Source: an uncultured Rhizobiaceae group bacterium (GTDB taxonomy: Bacteria > Pseudomonadota > Alphaproteobacteria > Rhizobiales > Rhizobiaceae). From it: DNA of 64,000 nucleotides. Numbering within the stretch: the first letter of the stretch is position 1; each line of letters starts with the position of its first letter. The stretch covers positions 205,038 to 269,037 of the forward strand of contig CALLUS010000008.1 in the NCBI GenBank assembly GCA_938010435.1, written 5' to 3'. The notes beneath the pieces are model-generated. The model saw nothing but the letters and a program-made list of their open reading frames with translations. It was not told where the DNA came from and searched no databases. Positions 9,438-18,175 of the stretch are shown piece after piece. Both the position numbers and the translations under genes were made by a program.

Positions 9438-10133
9438 ATGGCATTCACCTTCGACCCCGCTCCCCAGTCCACCTTGCCCGTTTCCGGCAGTGATAAACTG
9501 TACCCGATTCACCGCATTTATTGCGTTGGTCGTAACTATGAAGACCATGTGGTTGAAATGGGTGGCGTGCCGGGCCGCGAACCCCCATTCTTTTTCAGCA
9601 AACCGGCAGACGCTGTTGTTCACGACCCATCAACCCTGCCCTTCCCTACTATTACAGAAAATCTGCACCACGAAATGGAATTGGTGATCGCCATTGGCAA
9701 GGGCGGTAAAGACGTCAGCGTGGAAAATGCACTCGACCACGTTTTTGGGTATGCAGCAGGTGTTGATATGACACGGCGCGACTTGCAAGCCGCAGCCAAA
9801 AAACTTGGCCGTCCGTGGAGTATGGCTAAGGGGTTCGATCATTCAGCTCCCATGAGTTCGCTTCGATCTGCAGAAGAAATCGGCTACCCTGAATCCGCTG
9901 CGGTTCGCCTCAGCGTGAATGGCGAGATTCGCCAAGATGGAGACCTTAATCAACAAATATGGAAAGTACCCGAGATCGTTGCTAATCTTTCGACTTATGT
10001 TGAACTTGTGGCTGGCGACCTCATCATGACCGGCACACCTGCTGGCGTGGGACAGCTTTTTGCAGGTGATAAAGTTGAAGGCGAAATTGTTGGCATCGGA
10101 AGTGTTTCCTTTGTCATGGGTCCTAACCCATGA
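9438..10133 (+). CDS. Fumarylacetoacetate hydrolase family protein (fumarylpyruvate hydrolase-like)
   Basis: A 231-aa single-domain FAH-family enzyme. Members cleave C-C bonds in acylpyruvates or hydrate and decarboxylate related keto acids using Mg2+. Seen here are the entry motif YCVGRNYEDHVVEMG, the metal-binding Glu pair in ENLHHEMELVIAIG, the Asp in AAGVDMTRRDLQ, the active-site Lys in WSMAKGFDHSAP, and the closing GDLIMTGTPAGVG. The length and PFFFSKPADAV are typical of the fumarylpyruvate/acylpyruvate hydrolase branch. It overlaps the next gene by 4 bases (ATGA), so it is translationally coupled to the decarboxylase. It may act in aromatic ring-cleavage product breakdown, but this is inference. 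Confidence 0.87.
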   Translation: MAFTFDPAPQSTLPVSGSDKLYPIHRIYCVGRNYEDHVVEMGGVPGREPPFFFSKPADAVVHDPSTLPFPTITENLHHEMELVIAIGKGGKDVSVENALDHVFGYAAGVDMTRRDLQAAAKKLGRPWSMAKGFDHSAPMSSLRSAEEIGYPESAAVRLSVNGEIRQDGDLNQQIWKVPEIVANLSTYVELVAGDLIMTGTPAGVGQLFAGDKVEGEIVGIGSVSFVMGPNP

Positions 10134-11548
10134 GTGAAGAATTTGATTTCCGCGCTTGGTCGCACAAAGCATCAGATTGGTCGGCTGACTATTTAGATAC
10201 GATTGGTGATCGCGATGTACGCCCCAAAGTGAAGCCTGGTGCGATAGCAGCACAGATTGGCGATATACCCCCAGAATTGGGCCAGTCGATGGATGCGATT
10301 TTCGAAGATTTCGAGCACATCATTCCAGACGGCATGACCCATTGGCAGCATCCTCGCTTTTTTGCTTATTTCCAATCCAACGCAGCGCCTGCCGCACAAT
10401 TGGCGGAACAATTGGCAACCGCTTTCGCATCTCAATGTATGTTGTGGCAAACATCGCCCGCTGCGACCGAACTTGAAATTAAAATGGTGGACTGGTTGCG
10501 CCAAGCTGTTGGATTACCAAACACGTTCAAAGGTTCATTCCAAGACACCGCATCATCTGCCACTTTGTGCGCAATCTTAACCATGCGTGAAATAGCGCTC
10601 GGTTTTACGGGCAACAAAGAAGGTCTGTTCGACAAGAAACCACTGCGCGTTTACGCGTCGGGCCGCACCCACTCCTCCATTGATAAAGCTATGTGGATCG
10701 CCGGCTTGGGCCAAGACAATTTAGTAAAAATTCCAACCGGCCCTGCGCCATTGTTTGCAATGGATGTGCGAGCTTTGAAACAAGCGATTGCGGACGACAA
10801 AGCAGCAGGATTTCAACCTGCGGGCGTGGTTATTTGTGTGGGCGGTACATCCATCGGCGCCACGGACAATGTTGCAGAAGTTTGTGCCATTGCGCGTGAG
10901 GAAGGTCTCTACACCCATTTGGATGCAGCGTGGGCTGGTTCCGCCATGATCTGCGAAGAATATCGACATTTGTGGCAAGGGGTGGAAATGGCAGATTCCA
11001 TCGTTCTCAACCCGCATAAATGGCTGGGGGTTGCCATGGAGTGTTCGCTCCACCTCGTGCGTGAGCCTGAACTACTTGTTCGCACTATGGCCATTCAACC
11101 AGAATATCTGAAAACCCACGGTAAGGACGGTATCGTCAATTTTTCCGAATGGTCTGTGCAATTAGGCCGTCGTTTCCGTGCTTTGAAAGTGTGGTTCCTA
11201 TTGCGCACTTATGGGCTGGAAGGTTTGCGTCAACGGATTCGCAATCATGTGAATTGGTCAGAAGGTCTATGTGAAAACCTGCGCAAGGAAACTTGTTTTG
11301 AAATCACAACGGACCCAGTGCTGTCGCTCTTTTCATTCCGTCACAACCCACAAGACGGTCGTGATCTGGATGTGCACAATGTGAAATTGGTGAATGCGAT
11401 CAATGATGATGGGCGTATCTACCTCACCCAGTCTGCTCATGATGGTATGACTGTTATTCGATTTGTGGCAGGACAATTTGATATGAAGGCCGAAGATGCG
11501 CAGATCGCATTCGAAGCTATTACAGAAGTGGCTCAAAAACTTGGCTAA
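10130..11548 (+). CDS. PLP-dependent group II decarboxylase (aromatic-L-amino-acid decarboxylase-like)
   Basis: A 472-aa group II PLP decarboxylase. The Schiff-base Lys is K297 in VLNPHKWLG; the PLP-contacting Asp is in YTHLDAAWAG; the start DDC-type motif MTHWQHPRFFAYF is clear. Length and layout match DOPA/Trp/Phe decarboxylases, though substrate choice between aromatic amino acids and related amines cannot be read. It is translationally coupled to the upstream FAH hydrolase (ATGA overlap) and to the aminotransferase downstream. Confidence 0.9.
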   Translation: MSEEFDFRAWSHKASDWSADYLDTIGDRDVRPKVKPGAIAAQIGDIPPELGQSMDAIFEDFEHIIPDGMTHWQHPRFFAYFQSNAAPAAQLAEQLATAFASQCMLWQTSPAATELEIKMVDWLRQAVGLPNTFKGSFQDTASSATLCAILTMREIALGFTGNKEGLFDKKPLRVYASGRTHSSIDKAMWIAGLGQDNLVKIPTGPAPLFAMDVRALKQAIADDKAAGFQPAGVVICVGGTSIGATDNVAEVCAIAREEGLYTHLDAAWAGSAMICEEYRHLWQGVEMADSIVLNPHKWLGVAMECSLHLVREPELLVRTMAIQPEYLKTHGKDGIVNFSEWSVQLGRRFRALKVWFLLRTYGLEGLRQRIRNHVNWSEGLCENLRKETCFEITTDPVLSLFSFRHNPQDGRDLDVHNVKLVNAINDDGRIYLTQSAHDGMTVIRFVAGQFDMKAEDAQIAFEAITEVAQKLG

Positions 11549-12713
11549 TCTGAAAACAGCGTCCATCACCAAACGACTGGCATCGCTCGGCTCTGACCGA
11601 TGGGCCGTGCATTTTGAAAGCCGTCGTCGCGTGAAGGCAGGTGAGGACATTATCGAGCTGACCATTGGTGAACCGGACATTCCAACGCCTACCCATCTTC
11701 TGGACGTGGCAAGCACATCCATGCGTTCCGGCCGCACACGATATGCAGGCGGCAAGGGCGAACCAAATTTATTGCAAGCCGTAGCTGATAAATATTCAGT
11801 CCGCACAGGACGTGCAATCAGTTTTGATCAAGTGTTGGCGTTTCCTGGAACGCAAGCAGCCTTAACGATCACTGTGATGTCTTTGGTGGAAACCGGAGAC
11901 GCTGTTCTTGTTCCCGATCCGTATTATGCAACTTACGAAGGTGTTGTACAGGCAGCAGGTGCTGAATTCGTTCCAGTGCCTATGAGCCATGGCAATGATT
12001 TTCATCTGACAACAGACCAATTGGAATCTGCAATTACACCGAATTCAAAAGTTTTATTGCTGAACTCACCCCACAACCCCACAGGGGCTGTACTCACCGC
12101 TGAAGAAGTCAGAGCCATTGGCGAAGTTTGTCAAAAGCACAACTTATGGATTGTGAGCGATGAAGTTTATGAGCCATTGATCTACAAAGGTGAGTTTTCA
12201 TCACCATTTGATATGGAACCATTCGCAGATCGCACCATCGCCATGGCTTCAATTTCAAAGAGCCATGCGGCTCCCGGGTTCCGGTCCGGTTGGGCTGTGG
12301 GGCCAAAATGGGTGATGGATGAAATTCAACATGTTTCGGAAGCGATACTGTTTGGGGGACAACCGTTTATTGCAGATATGACAGCTCACGCTCTATCACA
12401 TCCGGATGGCACCTCGGATGAAATGGCAGCCAATTACAGCAGTCGTATCGCCTTGTTGATGGATGCCTTTAAAGGTTCCCATCTTGTGCCGCTGGAACCA
12501 TCAGCAGGCATGTTTATGCTAATTGATGTATCGGCTTCCGGATTGACCGGAGAAGACTTTGCGATGAAACTCCTAGACAGTGGCGTGTCTGTTATGCCCG
12601 GCAGTTCATTCGGCTCACAATGCGAGAAGTTTATCCGTCTCAGTCTCACGGTAGACAATGACAAATTAAAGATAGCCGCTCAACGCATTATTGTATTTGC
12701 CAGTTCCATATAG
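11541..12713 (+). CDS. Class I/II PLP-dependent aminotransferase
   Basis: A roughly 390-aa fold-type I aminotransferase of the aspartate-aminotransferase group. Visible motifs are LTIGEPDIPTPTHL near the start, NSPHNPTGAVLT with the cofactor-contacting Asn, WIVSDEVYEPLIY with the Asp that binds the pyridine nitrogen, and SISKSHAAPGFRSGW with the Schiff-base Lys and downstream Arg. The frame is open upstream to an ATG at 11496 inside the decarboxylase gene. The TTG at 11541, giving LANLKTASITKRL, overlaps the decarboxylase stop by 8 bases and fits the family N-terminus better, so I prefer it, but the start is not settled. The substrate is unknown. Confidence 0.85.
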   Translation: MANLKTASITKRLASLGSDRWAVHFESRRRVKAGEDIIELTIGEPDIPTPTHLLDVASTSMRSGRTRYAGGKGEPNLLQAVADKYSVRTGRAISFDQVLAFPGTQAALTITVMSLVETGDAVLVPDPYYATYEGVVQAAGAEFVPVPMSHGNDFHLTTDQLESAITPNSKVLLLNSPHNPTGAVLTAEEVRAIGEVCQKHNLWIVSDEVYEPLIYKGEFSSPFDMEPFADRTIAMASISKSHAAPGFRSGWAVGPKWVMDEIQHVSEAILFGGQPFIADMTAHALSHPDGTSDEMAANYSSRIALLMDAFKGSHLVPLEPSAGMFMLIDVSASGLTGEDFAMKLLDSGVSVMPGSSFGSQCEKFIRLSLTVDNDKLKIAAQRIIVFASSI

Positions 12714-12732
12714 CTCAACTCCGGAAATCAAA

Positions 12733-13572
12733 ATGACCACCAAAATCCAAAGCACATTTTTCGAGACCTCACGCGATGGCGCAGTGGTGCATCTGGAAAT
12801 GAATAAGCCAGACAAAGCCAACAGCATGTCGCCGGATTTCTGGAAAGACTTACCTCTCATAGCAACTGCATTAAATATGGACCCTGAAGTTCGAGCTGTT
12901 GTGATCTCTGGACGTGGTAAACATTTCACTGGCGGTATGGACCTTGCTTCGTTTCAAGACATTTTGGCATTGACTAAATATGAACCAGCACGCGGCGCTT
13001 TTGCATTGCGTGATCTCATCTTGAAACTGCAAGATGCTTTGACCAGTTTAGAAACCCTTCGTGTTCCTGTGATCGCCGCAACGCACAACACGTGTCTTGG
13101 GGCGGGCGTCGATTTGATTTCCGCTTGCGACATCCGAATTGCGAGTGAAGACACATCGTTCGGAATTGAAGAAATTCTTGTGGGCATGGCGGCAGATGTG
13201 GGCACGTTGCAACGCTTGCCGAAAATTATGCCCCCAGGAATAGTGCGCGAACTTGCTTACACGGGCCGCCGGTTTTCAGCAGAGGAGGCTAAAGGTTGGG
13301 GATTGGTGAATTCCGTTCACGCTGACCGTGAGACAACAGTAAAAGCTGCTTTGGATATGGCTCGACAAATTGCCGCTCAGTCACCGGTTGCCATTGCCGG
13401 CATTAAACACGCCATCACCTATGCACGCGATCACAGCGTAACTGACGGGTTAGATCAAATCGCCACTTGGAACAGCGGTATGTTGCGGCCTGATGATTTA
13501 ATGAAGGCCATTCAGGCCAAGATGCAAAAACAACAGGCCATCTATGATGACCTGTTGTCGGATGCGAATTAA
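12733..13572 (+). CDS. Crotonase-family protein, dienoyl-CoA isomerase-like
   Basis: A 279-aa enoyl-CoA hydratase/isomerase superfamily protein. The region GAGVDLISACDIRIASEDTSFGIEEILVGMAADVGTLQRLPK is strikingly like delta3,5-delta2,4-dienoyl-CoA isomerase (ECH1): it has the Glu in IEE and Asp in AADVGTLQ that serve as catalytic acids in that enzyme. The oxyanion-hole segment is SGRGKHFTGGMDL. The ATG at 12733 is preferred over an in-frame ATG at 12691 that lies inside the aminotransferase. It closes the cassette that begins with the FAH hydrolase. The role may be handling of unsaturated acyl-CoAs. Confidence 0.85.
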   Translation: MTTKIQSTFFETSRDGAVVHLEMNKPDKANSMSPDFWKDLPLIATALNMDPEVRAVVISGRGKHFTGGMDLASFQDILALTKYEPARGAFALRDLILKLQDALTSLETLRVPVIAATHNTCLGAGVDLISACDIRIASEDTSFGIEEILVGMAADVGTLQRLPKIMPPGIVRELAYTGRRFSAEEAKGWGLVNSVHADRETTVKAALDMARQIAAQSPVAIAGIKHAITYARDHSVTDGLDQIATWNSGMLRPDDLMKAIQAKMQKQQAIYDDLLSDAN

Positions 13573-13598
13573 CATGTTTGAAATTTTTATTTTAAAGA

Positions 13599-14402
13599 TC
13601 AAGCTTTCTTATCTTTCAACTGGCTCCAAGAATTCTGTTCAGACAACATCTGACGCAAGAATTTGATGTTGGCCTGTGCTTCTTGTGGCGGCAATTCACC
13701 GGCGGCAACAGTTTCAGCCTCTTTAAAACGCCCTTGCAGACCGATCACAAGCGCCAAGTTTTGGCGCACGCGACTGTCAGCGCCACGCTGATCAATAGCT
13801 TGGCGTAAATATGTTTCAGAAGAGCGCAAGTCGCCTTCCAAGAGATAAGACATACCGAGATTTGATAAAACAGACGCGTCACCCGGCTTCAAATCAAGCG
13901 CTTTGCGATAAGCTTGACGTGCCAGTTTCGAATTGCCCATTTGATCGTAAATCGCACCTTCGGCAGAATGCAACTTCCAATCCGGATTGTCTGGTGTTTG
14001 CGCGCGTTGGATTGTTTCCAATGCTTTTGGAAGATCACCCGCGCCCGCAAGCGCTTTACCGTATGCACCCAGAACTTCGCGATCTTTCGAGTGATGGATT
14101 GTTACTTTTTGCATAACAGCCAGCGCTTGTTGGTTTCGACCGGTAACACGCAATGCGGTTGCGAATTGCAGACCTACATGCTTACTCTTCGGGTTTTTTT
14201 GATACTGCTTTGACCAATAATCAGTTGCTTGACGCAACTCTGACTGGTTCATTTCCGCAACCGGCTTACGCAAATTGGACGGAATCGAGCCTGTAGTGGT
14301 TCGATCTTTTGCACACGCGGACAACAAAAGAGCTGCTCCAACGGTCAGAACAATAGATTGACTGCGCAATTTTGATTTCGATTTCATAGTTGAGTGAGCC
14401 AT
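13599..14402 (-). CDS. TPR lipoprotein (TadD-like)
   Basis: A 267-aa tetratricopeptide-repeat protein. The N-terminus is a lipoprotein signal: a basic start, then VLTVGAALLLSAC, with a lipobox ending in the Cys that is lipidated. From about residue 60 there are several 34-residue TPR units (for example DASVLSNLGMSYLLEGDLRSSETYLRQAI). Layout and length resemble TadD of the Flp/Tad pilus system, but no other tad genes are in the window. The start may be the ATG at 14402 or one at 14387 (MKSKSK). It is tail-to-tail with the crotonase gene. Confidence 0.82.
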   Translation of the reverse strand: MAHSTMKSKSKLRSQSIVLTVGAALLLSACAKDRTTTGSIPSNLRKPVAEMNQSELRQATDYWSKQYQKNPKSKHVGLQFATALRVTGRNQQALAVMQKVTIHHSKDREVLGAYGKALAGAGDLPKALETIQRAQTPDNPDWKLHSAEGAIYDQMGNSKLARQAYRKALDLKPGDASVLSNLGMSYLLEGDLRSSETYLRQAIDQRGADSRVRQNLALVIGLQGRFKEAETVAAGELPPQEAQANIKFLRQMLSEQNSWSQLKDKKA

Positions 14403-14536
14403 TGGAACTCAGCCCCCGCGTTCAAGGTGCATAAATGAGAAGGGCAAAACCCCGCTTTCTGACGTAAAGAAATATTCTGTTAACCCTAATGGATGGTTAA
14501 GATGCAGAATAAACCACGTCTGATTTGCGAGCTTCC

Positions 14537-15925
14537 ATGCATATTGAAACCAACCCAACCGACCACTTTGCCTCAAACACAAAGAAAGCAGTGCCTATTT
14601 ATTGCCTAACGAAGGAGCAGTTTTCAAAAAAGGGTCATGGTCTTTCGACACGTGAACTGAGCTGGGCGAAAATCAATGGATTTACGGGCGCAAGCGGCCA
14701 ACATTGCATTGTTCCCAATGACAAAGGTGGAATCGAATGTGTTTTGTTCGGACTTGGTGGTGGTGTCGGCACAGGCAAATCCATGGCCCACGGTAAGCTG
14801 GCGCGTCTGTTGCCAAAAGGAAGCTACAAACTGGAGGGCAATCAAACCTCTCCTGAACTCGCAGAACTCGCATGGGCCTTGGGCGGGTACTCGTTTGACC
14901 GCTATCGCAACCGCAAACATGAAACGCCAAAACTGGTGATTAGCAACCGCTCAAAAACCAAACTTCTGACCGAAGGGTCATTCATTGCCCGTGACTTGGT
15001 CAACACGCCCGCCAATGACATGGGACCAGACACTTTGGAAAAAGCATTTCGAAAGATCGCGAAAGCTCATTCTGCAAAGGTAAGTGTGATCAAAGGCGAA
15101 GCACTTTTAGCAAAAGGCTTTCCAATGGTTCATGCGGTAGGCCGTGCCAGTGCCGAAGCACCACGTGTTCTGGATATGCGTTGGGGCAAAACCAGCCATC
15201 CCAAGGTCACTCTGGTGGGCAAAGGAGTGACGTTTGACACGGGCGGGCTGAATATCAAGCCCGGTGGCTCCATGGCACTCATGAAAAAAGATATGGGTGG
15301 CGCCGCCAATGTGCTCGGCTTGGCTCACATGATCATGGAAGCGAAACTGCCGGTGCGTTTGCGCATTATTATTGGTGCTGTCGAGAACTCTATTTCGAGC
15401 AATGCATTCCGTCCCGGTGATATTCTGGAAAGCCGCAAAGGTATTTCTGTTGAAATTGGCAACACCGATGCCGAAGGCCGCCTCGTTTTAGGTGACTGTC
15501 TCACATGGGGTGATGAAGAAAAACCGGACATGATGATCGATATGGCGACACTGACGGGTGCGGCTCGTGTCGCACTCGGCCCCGACCTCCCCCCTTTCTA
15601 CACCGATGATGATGCATTTGCACAAACGCTTGGTGTCACGTCCATGGAGATCAATGATCCGCTTTGGCGTTTGCCACTTTGGGACCCGTATCAATCCATG
15701 CTGGGGTCGAAAATTGCAGACGTGAACCATATCACTGCCGGTGGATTTGCAGGTTCTATCACCGCCGCACTCTTTCTATCCCGTTTTGTCGACAATGCTA
15801 AAACTTGGGCGCATTTCGATATCTTCGGCTGGACACCTACAGAAAAACCTTGGGCTCCTGTGGGTGGCGAGGCGCAAGGTATTCGATCCCTGTTTGAAGT
15901 GTTCCAACAGCGCTACCGGAAATAA
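14537..15925 (+). CDS. Leucyl aminopeptidase family protein (M17)
   Basis: A 462-aa two-metal aminopeptidase that removes N-terminal residues from peptides in the cytoplasm. The catalytic core is intact: VGKGVTFDTGGLNIKPGGSMALMKKDMGG with the metal-binding Lys and Asp, and GNTDAEGRLVLGD with the Asp-x-Glu metal ligands and the catalytic Arg. The N-terminal domain is more divergent and shorter than in E. coli PepA, as in the other M17 group common in alphaproteobacteria. An in-frame TTG lies upstream at 14525, but the ATG at 14537 is the better start. It stands as a single gene between the TPR lipoprotein (divergent) and MarR. Confidence 0.9.
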   Translation: MHIETNPTDHFASNTKKAVPIYCLTKEQFSKKGHGLSTRELSWAKINGFTGASGQHCIVPNDKGGIECVLFGLGGGVGTGKSMAHGKLARLLPKGSYKLEGNQTSPELAELAWALGGYSFDRYRNRKHETPKLVISNRSKTKLLTEGSFIARDLVNTPANDMGPDTLEKAFRKIAKAHSAKVSVIKGEALLAKGFPMVHAVGRASAEAPRVLDMRWGKTSHPKVTLVGKGVTFDTGGLNIKPGGSMALMKKDMGGAANVLGLAHMIMEAKLPVRLRIIIGAVENSISSNAFRPGDILESRKGISVEIGNTDAEGRLVLGDCLTWGDEEKPDMMIDMATLTGAARVALGPDLPPFYTDDDAFAQTLGVTSMEINDPLWRLPLWDPYQSMLGSKIADVNHITAGGFAGSITAALFLSRFVDNAKTWAHFDIFGWTPTEKPWAPVGGEAQGIRSLFEVFQQRYRK

Positions 15926-15989
15926 CACTTGAAACCGCCAAGTTGCTCATGCAATCTAATTACGGCTCCGTAATGAGCAGGAGAATATC

Positions 15990-16334
15990 ATGGTTGCATT
16001 GAAGCCCGGGCAGGCCCTATCCCTTTGGCACAAGGCGATGTTAGCACAGGTGCATGACGAGGTGCCCGATCTCACCACGCGCCAAATGACAATTTTGTTA
16101 ACAATTTATCTTGACCCACCGCCACATACGGTACGAGGATTGGCATCACATTTGAATGTCACAAAGCCGGTTATCACCCGTTCACTCGACACAATGGGCA
16201 TTATGGGATTTGTGCGACGGCGGCGAGATGAAAGAGATCGTCGCAATGTTCTGATTCAGCGAACAGTTCAAGGGTCGGAATATTTAGAGAAGCTTGGCAT
16301 TCTGATTGCAAAAGAAGCTGACAAGGTGGTTTGA
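15990..16334 (+). CDS. MarR-type winged-helix regulator
   Basis: A 114-aa DNA-binding protein. The winged helix is visible in LTTRQMTILLTIYLDPPPHTVRGLASHLNVTKPVITRSLDTMGIMGFVRRRRDERDRRNVLI, where the recognition helix is followed by the Asp-Arg-Asp-Arg-Arg wing. It is shorter than many MarR proteins (about 140-150 aa). An SD-like AGGAG lies before the ATG. Its stop overlaps the ATG of the NlpC/P60 gene (TGATG), so the two are translationally coupled. Its targets are unknown. Confidence 0.82.
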   Translation: MVALKPGQALSLWHKAMLAQVHDEVPDLTTRQMTILLTIYLDPPPHTVRGLASHLNVTKPVITRSLDTMGIMGFVRRRRDERDRRNVLIQRTVQGSEYLEKLGILIAKEADKVV

Positions 16335-17191
16335 TGACTGTAAAACCGGACAAACGCTTAAACGCCTATCGCGATGATCTCGCCGATGAAAAACTTCGAG
16401 GACAAGTGGACAGCCTTGACTATGTCAAAGGTAAATCTGCACGGATCAAAAGTTTTTATGCGGATATTCTCGATAAACCAGATGATCGTGCAGGATTGCA
16501 AACCCAAATTCTGTATGGCCATGACGTTATAGTTTTTGAACGCAAGAACGGATGGGCTTGGATACAGCGCACCGATGATGGGTATGTCGGCTATGTCAGC
16601 GAAGACACGTTAGGGCCGGTTGGACCCAAACCCACGCACATGGTTTTGGCGCCACGCACATTTTTGTATCCTACCCCTGATTTGAAACACCCGCGTGTTG
16701 GCTATAGATCTATGGGTTCAAAACTCTCTGTCATCGATAGAGTTACGAGTCGTGGAACGGAGTATTATTTACTCGACACGGGTGAAGCCGTGATCGCACA
16801 TCACTTGATCAAAATGGGTGATTGGCGATCTGACTATGTGTCTGTTGCTGAAACTCTATTGCATACGCCTTATTTATGGGGCGGTGACACTGGATTTGGA
16901 ATTGATTGTTCCGGTCTCGTTTTCCTTGCACAAATGCTCTGCGGTAAAACAGTGTTGCGGGACTCAGATATGCAGGCAGCGTCTACGGGCGTTGAAATTC
17001 CCTTTAATAAAAACGCTCTTCAACGCGGTGATTTGGTTTTTTGGAAAGGACATGTGGGCATAATGCGCGATGCTGATACGCTTTTACACGCAAACGGAAA
17101 TACAATGAATGTAGCTCTAGAACCACTTCGCGAGGCTGTAGACCGTATTGGATATTTATACGGCCAACCAACTATGGCACGTAGACCTTAG
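16334..17191 (+). CDS. NlpC/P60 family peptidase with SH3 domains
   Basis: A 285-aa cell-wall-type endopeptidase. Two bacterial SH3-like regions occupy about residues 40-160 (VIVFERKNGWAWIQRTDDGYVGYV, then LYPTPDLKHPRVGYRSMGSKLSV). The NlpC/P60 domain follows from about residue 165: catalytic Cys in GFGIDCSGLV, His in WKGHVGIM and the third polar His in LLHANGNTM. No signal peptide is seen, which is common in the alphaproteobacterial YgjP-like dipeptidyl-peptidase VI type and suggests cytoplasmic recycling of wall peptides. It is coupled to the MarR gene by a TGATG overlap. Confidence 0.88.
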   Translation: MTVKPDKRLNAYRDDLADEKLRGQVDSLDYVKGKSARIKSFYADILDKPDDRAGLQTQILYGHDVIVFERKNGWAWIQRTDDGYVGYVSEDTLGPVGPKPTHMVLAPRTFLYPTPDLKHPRVGYRSMGSKLSVIDRVTSRGTEYYLLDTGEAVIAHHLIKMGDWRSDYVSVAETLLHTPYLWGGDTGFGIDCSGLVFLAQMLCGKTVLRDSDMQAASTGVEIPFNKNALQRGDLVFWKGHVGIMRDADTLLHANGNTMNVALEPLREAVDRIGYLYGQPTMARRP

Positions 17192-17212
17192 TCGGCAAGA
17201 GAATCAATATTA

Positions 17213-18175
17213 TTAATAGCCGCGACTTCTGTCCACGAGATGCTCTAATTCGTCTCCTGCTTCATAGCGGGTTACTTGCGTCGCTACATGTTTGGCCAAA
17301 GCAGCAGGGTCGCTCACAGCGGCCATGTGAGGGGTAATGATAGCATTGTCGAAAGACCATAGCGGGCTGTCTTTCGGCAGTGGTTCCGCTTCAAAAACAT
17401 CGAGCGAAACACCGTGCAACAAACCTTCGCTTAAACAGGCAACAATATCGGCCTCGACCTGACTGCCACCACGCCCGGCGTTGATGAGAACAGGTGCGCC
17501 AAACGGCCCCTTGCGTGACAGTTTTGAAATCAAATCACGATTGAGAATTCCATGGGTTGCCGATGTGTAAGGCAGAAGCGAAACAAGAATATCGGTCTTT
17601 GCCAAAAATGATTCCAATCCGTCTTCACCATGGAAACACTCAACTCCATCCATAGACTTTTTAAACCGTGACCATCCGCAGAGATTGAACCCCAATGGCT
17701 GCAAACCCTTTGCAGATGCCTGCCCCAGTTCTCCAAACCCCATAATTCCCACGGTCAAATTTCCGGCGGCGGGTTGGGGAAAAATTTCGTTCCATTGGCT
17801 GATGCGCTGAAATGAATCGTATTTTCTCTGGTGACGCAGATGCATCAAAACTTGCAGCACCACCCACTCCACCATACGACCTGTCAGATTAGCATCTACA
17901 AAACGTACGATCGGTAAGTTCGGCAATTGCTTGTCTTCCAAGACATGATCTACCCCTGCCCCCAAGGAGAAAATCACTTCAAGGTTTGGCAAAGTGGCGA
18001 GAAAGCCATGTTCCGGCTTCCAAACAACGGCATATTTCACATCAGCCAATTGCTCTTCAGACGGCATACCATCCGCCAGATTGAGGAATGGATGATCCGG
18101 CAATGCTTTTTCAAAAGCAGATTTTTTAGCCAAACCGTCCCATTTGATATTCAACAAGATCGGTGATTTGTTCAT
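17213..18175 (-). CDS. ghrA: Glyoxylate/hydroxypyruvate reductase A
   Basis: Reduces glyoxylate to glycolate and hydroxypyruvate to glycerate using NAD(P)H. This 320-aa D-2-hydroxyacid dehydrogenase has a divergent nucleotide-binding motif (VGIMGFGELGQ), the substrate Arg in INAGRGGSQVE, the Glu in VFEAEPLP and the His in ITPHMAA. The C-terminus HLVDRSRGY closely resembles that of the GhrA group, and the N-terminus ILLNIKWDGLAKK fits the alphaproteobacterial form. The ATG at 18175 overlaps the NUDIX stop (ATGA), and in-frame upstream ATGs would lie inside the NUDIX gene. It is the last gene of the yej-NUDIX unit. Confidence 0.87.
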   Translation of the reverse strand: MNKSPILLNIKWDGLAKKSAFEKALPDHPFLNLADGMPSEEQLADVKYAVVWKPEHGFLATLPNLEVIFSLGAGVDHVLEDKQLPNLPIVRFVDANLTGRMVEWVVLQVLMHLRHQRKYDSFQRISQWNEIFPQPAAGNLTVGIMGFGELGQASAKGLQPLGFNLCGWSRFKKSMDGVECFHGEDGLESFLAKTDILVSLLPYTSATHGILNRDLISKLSRKGPFGAPVLINAGRGGSQVEADIVACLSEGLLHGVSLDVFEAEPLPKDSPLWSFDNAIITPHMAAVSDPAALAKHVATQVTRYEAGDELEHLVDRSRGY

